Part shown: positions 51,600 through 62,316 of the stretch, piece after piece
How the letters are laid out: the number at the start of each line of letters is the position of its first letter
Position numbering within the stretch: position 1 is the stretch's first letter
Source of the DNA: Balaenoptera acutorostrata
Taxonomy: Eukaryota; Chordata; Mammalia; Artiodactyla; Balaenopteridae
DNA: 64,000 bases
Direction: 5' to 3'
Assembly: GCF_949987535.1 (NCBI RefSeq)
Contig: NC_080073.1
Location: forward strand, 92,357,344 to 92,421,343
Notes under the pieces: model-generated
Databases searched by the model: none
What the model saw: only the letters and a program-made list of their open reading frames with translations
Told to the model about the DNA's origin: nothing
Made by a program: the position numbers and the translations under genes

Positions 51600-52440
51600 T
51601 GTTTCTCACTTAGAGAAGTTCCTTTAGCATTTGTTGTAGAGCTGGTTTGGTGGTGCTGAGTTCTCTTAGCTTTTGCTTGTCTGTAAAGCTTTTGATTTCT
51701 CCATCGAATCTGAGTGAGATCCTTGCCGGGTAGAGTAATCTTGGCTGTAGGTTCTTCCCTTTCTTTAGTTTAAGTATATCATGCCACTCCCTTCTGGCTT
51801 GTAGAGTTTCTGCTGAGAAATCAGCTGTTAACCTTATGGGAGTTCCCTTGTATGTTATTTGTCATTCTTCCCTTGCTCCTTTCAATAATTTTCTTTGTCT
51901 TTAATTTTTGCCAATTTGGTTACTATGTGTCTCGGCGTGTTCCTCCTTGCGTTTATCCTGTATGGGACTCGCTGCGCTTCCTGGACTTGGGTGGCTATTT
52001 CCTTTCCCATGTTAGGGAAGTTTTCGACTATAATCTCTTCAAATATTTTCTTGGGTCCTTTCTCTCTCTCTTCTCCTTCTGGGACCCCTATAATGCGAAT
52101 GTTGTTGCATTTAATGTTGTCCCAGATGTCTCTTTGGCTGTCTTCGTTTCTTTTCATTCTTTTTTCTTTATTCTGTTCCACAGCAGTGAATTCCACCATT
52201 CTGTCTTCCAGGTCACTTATCCATTCTTCTGCCTCAGTTATTCTGCTATTGATTCCTTCTAGTGTAATTTTCATTTCAGTTATTGTATTGTTCATCTCTG
52301 TTTGTGTGTTCTTTAATTCTTCTAGGTCTTTGTTAAACATTTCTTGCATCTTCTTGATCTTTGCCTCCATTTTTTTTTCGAGGTCCTGGATCATTCTATC
52401 ATTATTCTGAATTGTTTTTCTGGAAGGTTGCCTATCTCCA
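51600..52440 (-). pseudogene. L1-B ORF1 (RNA-binding chaperone) remnant
   Basis: One frame of 170 codons (51882-52394) covers the coiled coil (KKMQEMFNKDLEELKN, ITEAEEWISDLEDRM) and the start of the RRM (NIRIIGVPEGEEREKGPKK, EIIVENFPNMGKE). The frame ends at 51882 just after the RRM. The C-terminal domain continues in another frame to about 51610 (EFSTTKPALQQMLKELL-type end, seen antisense near 51620-51680). The start ATG region near 52500 is separated by a frame break. The rest of the 5' side aligns to L1-A. Confidence 0.85.
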
Positions 52441-52590
52441 CTTCATTTAGTTGTTTTTCTGGGGTTTTATCTTGTTCCTTCATCTGGTACATAGCCCTCT
52501 ACCTTTTCATCTTATCTATCTTTCAGTGAATGTGGTTTTTGTTCCACAGGCTGCAGGATTGTAGTTCTTCTTGCTTCTTCTGTCTGCCCT

Positions 52591-52603
52591 ATTTGCTATT
52601 CTT
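52591..52603 (+). repeat. Target-site duplication copy 3 (right of L1-B)
   Basis: atttgctattctt, identical over 13 bp to 47467-47479. Confidence 0.95.
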
Positions 52604-55600
52604 AAATGGATTTTATTTTCCCTGAAGCTCAGCAAAACAATTTGATCTTTAAAAATATTGGAGAAGAAAGAAAATGAGTTAAATCTGTGCTATAATAAAT
52701 GAATACTGAAAATTAAGATTACATATGTTTGTGGATGTGTATGTGTGTATGCATGTGTGTGTATGTTCCTCAGATCACTGAAAAATGTTTTTACTCCTGC
52801 AAGCCTAATCTTAGGCATAAAACTTCTTATAACAAGCTGTGTTGGTCAGTGTGTCCCTGGAAGAAGATGTTTTGTATCTCAGAAGTAGCATAAGCACCGT
52901 TAGACGTGGTGTCGCTATGGTAACTGCTCTCTCTCTTTTTCTAATTGAAGAGCATAGTAAGTAGTCTTATAAAATCCACCAACCCATAACTTTCTGGTGC
53001 CTCAAGGTGGCTTTAACTTAACCACCTTCTCTTTGTCTTTATTTTTTCAATCTACAGGATTCAGGTGTTTGGCTATACCTGTTTTATGAGCCTGATGTGC
53101 CTTGGAACTTAACCCTTGGGTTGTTGACCACAGAGAATTTCTAAACAGGAGCTCAATGTAGTTATAAAATCAAGAAAAGAAGACAAAATTTGAATTGCAA
53201 GAACAAATGCACACTTCTACATGAGGCCATGTCTACAAAATTCAACCTGAATAAAACCACAGTATTTGATCAGCTGACTTCACCAGAACTTATATACACG
53301 TGGCACAGTGCAGAAAAATCATTCTAGAAATGCAAGAGCCATAAAGAGTATTGGGTCAAAATAGGTCTTGAGCAACAAGCTCACATATTTTAGTTTAAAC
53401 AGAAATTCTCTGGGGGATCCAAGGAGCCCTATTTTCCTTTCTGACTCAAACACACACCTCACAAAGTATCTATGCCTTAGTGCATAGATGTTGCATGGGG
53501 TTACATAAAACCTATTGTAATTCTTTCCCCACCCTCCTTTGCTTCTTAGAGAGACCAATTCTTTCTGGTTATTTTGCTAGTTATTTATGCTTATGCTGTT
53601 AGTAAATCTCTTTAAAGACAAAATTGAACATAAAAGAGTTGCTAGTGCTCTGTAGAAAAATAGGGCTCATAACTTGTTCTATTTGTGGGAGAGAGTGTAG
53701 CATGATGAGATTAAAAGATAATTCCAATAATTTAATCCAGTGTCAACAAATACTCTCTTCCCTCTAAGTAACATTATGATTTTCCAAAAGACTGAGTGGA
53801 AAAGGACAATGAGAGATAACTGTCTGCAAGATTATACTGGGGATTGACCCCGAACAATATCAAAGAAACACAAAGTTGAGAATTTAAAATTTACCTTGTC
53901 CAACTTCCCATGCTATTAGAGATCTTCTTTACAATATTACCTGATGTTAATCTGAAAACATGTTCTATCTAATCTCTCAGTGCTCCTAAATTTTGATACA
54001 ACACAAATATAGTTGGTTTCTTTCTTAACATTGCTAGTATCTTTTCATGAGGTGAATAATGTAATTTCTATTTAGGCAATGATTCTTTGCAGGGTGTTCC
54101 TCTGCCCAACTTAGAGAAAGCCCAGAGGAAATAAAGGGAATAGAACACGGAATTAGGTATAATAATGAAATGTATCCATAGTAGCTATGGAAGAAACACA
54201 TCTCATTGAGCTGAAGGTATGCAGAAGTCCAAATGAGAGATATCGGGGATACTCCCCTCTGGTCTCTTTTGCTTCTACTGTCTTTCCTAGTATGCAAAGA
54301 ATTCAAGGCCCTAATCACTCTTTATCTCGCCATTTTTTAGTGTTGTGTTTGCAGTGAACAACCTTGGTGGATGAAATGAGGCAAAGAACAGTCTTGCTTA
54401 CTGCTTGCTATAAAACAGCAGGTTCCCAATCTGGGCTCTCTGCATCACCCCTGTGGGCCATAAGGCCCAAGGGGATAAGGATGCAAACTTACTGGTGCTT
54501 ATGCTGCTTGCTTTCTTGTAAGTAATGAAGCCCTTTCTCTCTGACTCAGGAGTCTTGTGTCTTCTCGCAGCATTTATGAAAGAGTAACAGGCTTATTTAT
54601 CAGTTTGCAAGTAGAGTAAAATTTCAGACCAGATAGGAGGAAGTTGCATTAATTCATCCCTGCATCCCCTTAGGAGTGACATTAATAGACCACCCAAACT
54701 GTAACCTGATTCTTGCTAGAAAAGTGGACTATAATTTTTCTAAATCTGAAGCTGTTACCTCAGTAGATGTTCTAAAAACAAGTAAAACTCTTTTAAAGCA
54801 CATACAAAAGAGGGAAAGGATAGTACTGCCCAAATGTATGTATTTGTTCTATAAACAGATGAGGATCCCCCACTGCCCCTTACGAGGCAGATAACTTTTA
54901 GACTAACATTATTCTGCCATGCTGTTTGAAACAGAATTTTGGACCCTTGACCACCTATGTATTTATATGATATAAAGTAATTTTGAGTTGATCATAAGCA
55001 GAATCTTAGCGTGGTCTACAGACTTTGTCACCTTCTAGCAGAAGTGGCATTTGGGTCACAACTCAGTTTTCACATGAAATGTCAAATGTTTCCCTCCACA
55101 GATATCTGTTTGGGCATAATAAGTATTTGTATTCCATTGGTAACAGGCCAATTGTACTCTTGGTCAGAGTAGACAATCTTGGTCAGAGCAGACAATCTGA
55201 TGCTCCATAGCTATCAAATCCACTAATGCAAGCAATAATATCTAAGAAGATAATCTGAAGAATGAGCAGTCAATCTATTTCCCTAAACCATTATTTCCCA
55301 ACTTTTAATTTTTTTAAATTGCTCTCTTATGGAACCTTTTTAGACATTCCCCCCAATGGACTCCCTGCCTCCAGTGAAACTAAAATACTAGAGATATAAT
55401 TCTATTATAAAATTATAAGTTATATTATAATAATTATATCAGGATGATACAATTGAACTTGTATATAATATGTACAGCATGATGCCTAGCTTATAGTAGA
55501 CACTTTATAAATACAAATTGACTCATTTCCCTTTTCCTAGTGGGAGAATCAGGGGCTTCAGATTGACCCTTAGGTTAATAATAGAAAAAATAAAGAATTT

Positions 55601-57315
55601 ATTTCCCTAAGTGTCTATATTACATTCATTTAACCTAGGAAAAACAGACCTCAATTACGTCTTTTTTGCCTAAAGGTAAAGTTCTCTACCCATGTCCATG
55701 TATATCTCCCTTCCCTTAATTGTGAGAGGTGCCCTTGAATATGATAGGACATCTCCCTGATTAAGTTACGTGGCGAAAAGGATTTTGCAAATGTAATTTT
55801 GCTTACTACTAATGCAAAGAACAGAGCCAGATGAGGCACAGAAGGCTGCAATGGCAATGGAAGGCCTTCGTTCTGGCAGAGAAAGGAGGTGCTGTATACT
55901 CAAAGTCGTCAAGCAGTAAGAGCAGAAGTGGGCTGTGGGGTAGTTACCAAGGAATTAGTTAACATATTCTCTATTAAACAACTGGGCAAGTAATGTCTTG
56001 GTACTCATAGCTCCACTTAAACCCATACAGCATGACTCACAATCATGTCCATTCTGTGATACATCCAGAGAGCTGCCATTTAGGAAATGGAACTGTCTGT
56101 CAGGGGAGAATTAGGGACGATGGTGTAGGTGCTGGTACATGAAAAAGAATTAGAGCAAAGACTAATTAAACCTTCCAACAAATGAGATCTTTTAAAAGAC
56201 AAATCTGACCAAGAGGGGAAAGTGATAATGTGTCCTCAGAGTAATTCGTATTGGCTGGCTCCTCCAATGTGTGTATTTTTTTGATGTACAACTAAAGTCA
56301 GTCATGCTGCAATGCATACCTTACCCATGCACACAAAGCCTGCAGTCAGCCCACCCTTTCAAGAAAGACTAACGGGAAAACAGACAGCATAGGTGCAGAG
56401 GAAAACCATTCTGGTAACCTGCTAATATATGTTCAATTGATGCTAAGTTCTAAATTGTGTGCTTTTGACTTTAAGTGAATAATAAGAGATGGGAGCTGTT
56501 GTGAATGCTGGGACTATGAATGTCTTACAGATGCATAGAGTAACAGTATGAGCTAAGGCAGGAAGGTGGGAAAGAGCATGGCATATCAGAGATAGGATAA
56601 AAGTCATGGACCATCCACTATATCAAAACTACTTTGTGATTCACTAATAAATATGAATGGGTAACCATGGGTCACCAGACATTTGAGTCAAACAACAATG
56701 AGGCTTATAAAGTCAACAGAAGAGGGCCTATAGAAAAGAATAATTGATTCTGGAAACAAAAAGGTAATTCAGGAGGGAAAGAGAACTTAAAAAATGCTAT
56801 TTCAGTACTCTCAGAGAGATTTGAGAAACTATCTTATCCAGAATTGAACAGAATCAAAGCACCAGAAACTGTTCTTGGAAATGATACATATGGCTGCTAA
56901 AATAAAACACTGAAGAGGATAACTGAATAATAACTTGGACACAAGTTATTAAAGTTGCTGATCTGAAATACTCTGAAATGTTTATCCCTCTCTGCACTTA
57001 TATCTAAAAACATAAAGCAAAACCACAAAGAGATGAAAAACGTGAGAGAAAATACTGAAACCTGGGTAATATTTATTTAAAATATGTTTTATAAAGTGTT
57101 CAAAAACAAAGTAAAACAAATTGTTGAAGATGTAACAGGAACATTTCTCTGAGCAGAAGACCTACATCTTTAGATTTGAAAAGGGCTACAAAGTAACTGT
57201 GTATTAATTCATTGTTTGTTTACTTGTTCAGCAAATAGTTATTGAGCTCAGGTTATTCCAAATTTGGGGGATATTAAAATGAGTATCAAAAATAATAAAA
57301 AATAATTTAAAAAAA
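52604..57315. other. Unique AT-rich sequence, no gene seen
   Basis: A 4.7-kb stretch with a TG-rich microsatellite (about 52735-52765) and a 19-bp tandem pair at 55159-55196 with one mismatch. An AT-only patch lies near 55390-55440. Open frames (up to 94 codons) show no domain. No exon or RNA gene recognised. Confidence 0.5.
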
Positions 57316-57317
57316 AT

Positions 57318-57930
57318 CTGTGGTACGCAGTATTTTAAAATGGCCTCCAAGATTCCCACCCCTTTTAGTACATGCCCCCTATAATCTCCCCTTGAGTATG
57401 GGGAGGAACCTAAAACCTAAAACTATGATGGCTCTTACTCCCATGCTAGGTTACATTGTATGGTAAAGGTGGAGGGATTTTGCAGATATAATTAAGGTCC
57501 CTAAACAGTTTGACTTTGAGTTGAGTTATCCATATCTAGAATAGTCTCCTAGGTAGGCCTGACCTAATCAAGTGAGTTCTTTAAAAGTGGATTTAGGACT
57601 TCCCTGAGCTTAGAGACTAGAAGAAGAAACTCTTTCTTTTGCTATGTTTGAAAAAGGAACTTTCCGTGAATTCTACAGCATCAAGGAAATAAATTTTGCC
57701 AACAACCTGAAGGACCATGGAAATAAATTCTTCCCTAGTCGAGCCTCCAGATGAGAATGCAGCCAAATAAACACCTTGATTTTAGCCTGTGAGACCCTGA
57801 GCATAGGACTTAGCTAAGCCTTTCCTGGAGTTCTGACCTACAGAAATTATGCTATAATAAACAGGTGTTATTTTAAACTGCTAAATTTGTGGTAATCTGT
57901 TAAGCAGTAATAGAAATCTAACACAGTATC
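57318..57930 (+). repeat. MLT1-like LTR (ERVL-MaLR)
   Basis: Non-coding LTR text in order: 'aaaatggcctccaagattcccacc', 'ggttacattgtatggtaaaggtggagggattttgcagatataattaagg', 'ggcctgacctaatcaagtgag', 'gagcctccagatgagaatgcagcc', 'accttgattttagcctgtgagaccctg', 'ttctgacctacagaaattatgc', 'ctaaatttgtggtaatctgttaagcagtaatagaaatctaacaca'. This is the MLT1D/E style and about the expected length. No internal provirus is attached. Confidence 0.75.
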
Positions 57931-58335
57931 TACACACATTATTGCAAAATTTCAGAACTTCAAGTGTAAAAGAAAGTGCCATAAAGCTTTCAAAAGAAAT
58001 TTTAAAAGCTACAAAAATCAGAATAACTTGAATATTTATTTAAAATACCATATTCTAGAAAACAATGGAACAATTCCTTCAATGTTCTAAGGGGAAATGA
58101 TTTAAAACCAAACAATTAAGAAAATGAGAGAGTGAAATAGAGACATTTTCTGACATGCAAGGACTTTGAAAGTACACTGTCTGAATGGCATGATTTGGAG
58201 AAAATCATAGAATATAAGATAAGAAAGAATCAATCTGACCTTCACCCTTGGAAAAGTCTCCTTAGAGGCATACACATGAATATGTGCCAAATGGGTCACT
58301 TGGATCTGGAGTATTTGCAATATCAGTGTCATAAA
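57931..58335. other. Unique AT-rich sequence, no gene seen
   Basis: No repeat or exon recognised. Short frames only. Confidence 0.5.
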
Positions 58336-58985
58336 TGCCAATTATTTTTTTCTTTTTACGTTTTTGTTGAGGTAGAGTATATATAGACTAATGAGCTTCA
58401 AGTTGGCTAATCTTTATAAGGTTTAATGAATTTTTAAAGGTGTATACATCTAAGTAATGACTACCAAGATTAAAATATAGAACATTTCCAGCACCCCCAG
58501 AAGGTTAACGTTAAGCCCCTTTCCAGTCATACCCCTCCCACCCCAAAAATGGTAAATACCATTTCCACTTCTATCACCATTGATTAGTTCTGTCAGTTCT
58601 TGAACTTCATCTATATCCAGTCCCATGGTGTGTATTATTTTGTGCTTGGCTTCTTTTGCTGGGAGAGTCATTCTTATAATCATGTTTGCCAGTAGTTCAT
58701 TGTGTTTTCTTTGCTGTGTAATATTTAATATATCACTTCACTTATATACCACAATTTAGCCATTCTCCTTTCGGACATTTGAGTTGGTTTTGGTTTTTGG
58801 CTATTATGAATAAAGCTGCTGTGAACATCCTTCCACAGTTTTTGGTGGTTGTATGCACTCATTTGTGTTCAGACAAATACCTAGGAGTGGGATTGTTGGG
58901 TAAAAGGGTACTAGATAGCTTTATTCTTTTTAACATTTATATTGAACCTATAGGGAAAACATGGAAGGCTTGTAGTAATAAAGTA
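58336..58985 (-). mobile_element. Ancient L1 (L1M-type) 3'UTR remnant
   Basis: Antisense old-L1 blocks: 'tttttgttgaggtagagtatatatagac', 'atagaacatttccagcacccccagaag', 'tggtttttggctattatgaataaagctgctgtgaacatcc', 'acaaatacctaggagtgggattgttgggtaaaagg'. It covers the 3'UTR and only the last part of ORF2. Confidence 0.75.
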
Positions 58986-59124
58986 AATCAAATAACAAAA
59001 ATCTTGGCAACTTCAAAGCAAGGTTGACTGACAGAAGTAAAAGCTAGATGGAAAAAAATACCCCAGCTCATTTATTTATATCCAAGAAACTATAATCAGG
59101 GTAAACTTTTTGAAACTTTATTCT

Positions 59125-59670
59125 GATAACGATTTGCCTCTACTTAAAAACCATTAAGTGCCTTTCCCTTGCTCTTAGGAAAGGGCAAAACTCCTTAATA
59201 AAGCCTTCAGGCTCTGCATGGCCAGATTATATTTATCTTTTTTGTCTTAACTCTCTGCTCTTCCTGACTTTCTCTGCTGAGTCCCACTGACTTCTTGCAT
59301 ATCAAACTCTCCATGACTTTTCTGCCACAGGGCATTTACACGAGCTGCTCCTCTGCCTGGAATGCTCCTATTACCATTTTGCACGTAGTTAAATCCTACT
59401 CATCCTTCAGATCTCTTATCAAGGGTAATCTCTTCTGAGAAGCCATCCGAAACCTCCTTAATGTAAATTCTCATAACTTTATTAACTTCTGGGTAGTACT
59501 TGTCATTGCAATTTATTTGTTTATGTTATCAATGATTGATTTTTACCCTTTCATTAGGTAGTAATTTCCATAATGACAGGGTTTATGTCTGTTTTAGACA
59601 TTTTGTTGCCAGAATCTAACACAGTATTTGGTCAATGTGGGCACTCAGTAAATATTTATCAAGCAAAATA
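59125..59670 (+). repeat. L2 LINE 3' end
   Basis: Sense L2 order: 'cttaaaaaccattaagtgcctttcccttgctcttagg', 'aaactccttaataaagccttcaggctctgcatggcc', 'ggcatttacacgagctgctcctctgcctggaatgctcc', 'ctcttctgagaagccatccg', and the end 'aatctaacacagtatttggtcaatgtgggcactcagtaaatatttatc'. About 0.55 kb. Confidence 0.8.
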
Positions 59671-59990
59671 AGCAATCTTACATGGTGGAGATAATTTTGC
59701 AATTGAAGAACCATTATCATTTAAAATCATGAAGGTAATAACTTGAAGAATTGAAAATAATAATATAATATAAATTGGAATGCAGATAGGAGAAGACTCT
59801 AGTAAGTGAACTAAATTCCTCTTATTTCTAGAAAGGAGTCTTTATAAGCTATTGAAAGCCTAGTACTTATAATTATAATCACTATAAGAACTAAAATTAG
59901 AAACATTTAAATGTAATTATCTGCCTTTCCCAATCACCCTTCCCCACACTCCCAACGCAAACTCTCTTTGCTGCAAACTTCAGCATCTCA
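59671..59990. other. Unique AT-rich sequence, no gene seen
   Basis: No repeat or exon recognised between the L2 end and the L1-C leader. Confidence 0.5.
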
Positions 59991-60904
59991 GCAACCAGGA
60001 GTGCTGTGCCTCCAACAAACAGACATGGTTGGTGACACTAGAAGTATTTTCTTTCCTCTCATGGGGCTTTGCAGCTTGGAAGAGTTGGTATGAAACTTTC
60101 CAGGTCCAGCAGAGGTGCAATAGCATGACCCTGGGTCTTCTGCTAGACCTGCCTACACCTCTGGCCCCACTTGAAACCCCAAAGGATAAAGGACCTGCGG
60201 TCGAGAACATCCAGTCATCTGTCTCAAGCACAGTTACAGAAGAACAAGGTCTCTCGAATAGAAGAAAAGGCTGAGCTTTGTCAGAACTTTATCCTGTCCC
60301 TACCGTGTGGTTGACAGGGTCGTGATGCTCCAGCCAGGTGTCAGGCCTGAGACTCAGAGGTGGGAGAGCTGAGTTCAGGACATTGGACCACCAGAGACCT
60401 CCCGACCCCACATATTACCAATCGGCGAGAGCTTTCCCAGAGATCTCCATCTCAACGCTAAGACCCAGCTCTACTCAACGACCAGCAAGCTCCAGTGCTG
60501 GACACCCCATGCCAAACAACTAGCAAGACAGGAACACAAACCCACCCACTAGCAGAGAGGCTGCCTAAAATCATATTAAGTTCACAGACACCCCAAAACA
60601 CACCACCAGACACGCTCCTGCCCACCAGAAAGATAAGATCCAGCCTCATCCATCAGAACACAGGCACCACTACCCCACAACCAGGAAGCCTACACAACCC
60701 ACTGAACCAACCTTAGCCACAGGGGGCAGACACCAAAAACAATGGGAATGACAAACCTGCAGCCTGTGAAAAGGAGATGCTAAACACAGTAAGTTAAGCA
60801 AAATGAGAAGACAGAAAACTACACAGCAGATGAAGCAGCAAGGTAAGAACCCACTAGACCAAATGAAGAGGAAATAGGCAGTCTACCTGAAAAAGAATTC
60901 AGAG

Positions 60905-61700
60905 TAATGATAGTAAAGATGATCCAAAATCTTGGAAATAGAATGGAGAAAACAAAGAAACATTTAACAAGGACCTAGAAGAACAAAAGAGCAAACAAAC
61001 AATGATGAACAACACAATAAATGAAATTAAAAATTCTCTAGAAGGAATTAATAGCAGTATAACTGAGGCAGAAGAACGGATAAGTGACGTAGAAGATAAA
61101 ATAGTGGAAATAACTACCACAGAGCAGAATAGAGAAAAAAGAATGAAAAGAATTGAGGACAGTCTCAGAGACCTCTGGGACAACATTAAATGCACCAACA
61201 TTCGAATTATAGGGGTCCCAGAAAAAGAAGAGAAAAAGAAACGGTCTGAGAAAATATTTGAAGAGATTATAGTTGAAAACTTCCCTAATATGGGAAAGGA
61301 AATAGTCAATCAAGTCCAGGAAGCACAGAGAGGCCCATACAGGATAAATCCAAGGGGAAACATGCCAAGAAACAAATTAATCAAATTATTAAAAATTAAA
61401 TATAAAGAAAAAATACAAAAAGCAGCAAGGGAAAAGCAACAAATAACAAATAACATACTAGGGAATCCCCATAAGGTTAACAGCTGATATTTCAGCAGAA
61501 ACTCTGCAAGCCAGAAGGGAGTGGCAGGACATATTTAAAATGATGAAAGGGAAAAACCTACAACCAAGATTACTCTACCCAGCAAGGATCTCATTCAGAT
61601 TCGATGGAGAAATTAAACTCTTTACACACAAGCAAAAGCTAAGAGAATTCAGCACCACCAAACCAGCTTTCCAACAAATGCTAAAGGAACTTCTCTAGGT
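60905..61700 (+). pseudogene. L1-C ORF1 (RNA-binding chaperone) remnant
   Basis: The frame 61002-61487 (161 codons) covers the coiled coil (INEIKNSLEGINSSI..EERISDVEDKI) and the RRM start (NIRIIGVPEKEEKKK, FEEIIVENFPNMGKE), then KLLKIKYKEKIQKAAREKQQ. Upstream text (60908 on) is the N-terminal coil in another frame. The C-terminal domain continues out of frame to about 61699 (the codons before the 61697 tag read ..MLKELL). At least two frame breaks. The same domains in the same order as L1-A and L1-B. Confidence 0.85.
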
Positions 61701-61756
61701 AGGAAACACAAGAGAAGGAAAAGATCTACAATACCAAACCCAAAACAATTAAGAAA

Positions 61757-62316
61757 TTGGTAATAGGAACATACATATCGAAAATTATCTTAAATGTAAA
61801 TGGATTTACTGCTCCAACCAAAAGACATAGACTGGGTGAATGGATACAAAAACAAGACCTGTATATATGCTGCCTATAAGAGACCCACTTCAGACCTAGG
61901 GACACATACAGACAAAAAGTGAGAGGATAGAGAAAGATATTCCCTGTAAATGGAAATCAAAAGAAAGACGGAGTAGCAATTCTCATATCAGGCAAAATAG
62001 ACTTTAAAGGCTATTACAAGAGAGAAAGAAGAACACTACATAATGATCAAGGGATCAATCCAAGAAGAAGATAAAACAATTGTAAATATTTATGCACCCA
62101 ACATAGGAGCATCTCAATACATAAGGCAAATGCTAACAGCCATAAAAGGGGAAATCAACAGTAACACAATAATAGTAGGGGACTTTAACACCCCACTTTC
62201 ACCAATGGACAGATCAACCAAAATGAAAATAGATAAGGAAACATAAGCTTTAAATGACACATGAAACAAGATGGACTTAATTGATATTTCTACAACACTC
62301 CATTCAAAAATAACAG
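61757..62316 (+). pseudogene. L1-C ORF2 endonuclease N-terminal part, truncated at the inversion
   Basis: It begins at the position of the ORF2 start, but the initiator ATG is TTG (61757-61759), followed by VIGTYIS. A frame at 62043-62246 keeps IKGSIQEEDKTIVNIYAPN and GDFNTPLSPMDR, the endonuclease metal-binding region. Similarity to the sense strand of L1-B stops at about 62316, matching L1-B near 50985, i.e. about two-thirds through the endonuclease. Confidence 0.85.

Larger units (their letters stand above)
47480..52590 (-). mobile_element. L1-B: younger 5'-truncated L1 LINE (5.1 kb)
   Basis: Minus-strand L1 with an A-rich tail at 47480-47515, 3'UTR, ORF2, spacer, ORF1 and the last roughly 200 bp of the 5'UTR. 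It stops at 52590, which aligns to about 22375 of L1-A, so roughly 0.8 kb of 5'UTR is missing (5' truncation). A perfect 13-bp target-site duplication flanks it (47467-47479; 52591-52603). Longer surviving frames (up to 292 codons) than L1-A show it is less decayed, but frame breaks in both ORFs make it inactive. Confidence 0.95.
60030..62316 (+). mobile_element. L1-C, forward part: 5'UTR, ORF1, start of ORF2
   Basis: Sense-strand L1: a GC-richer 5'UTR from about 60030 to 60900 ('ctcagaggtgggagagctgag..aggacattggaccaccagagacctcc' is the artiodactyl L1 leader type), then ORF1 and ORF2 up to the middle of the endonuclease. It ends near 62316, where the sequence switches to inverted ORF2. The 5' limit is uncertain. 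Its leader shares little with L1-A except near ORF1, so the two come from different L1 lineages or ages. Confidence 0.85.

Noticed and set aside
52735..52765. TG-rich tract as a regulatory Z-DNA element
   Set aside because: Short, impure dinucleotide repeat without any nearby gene.
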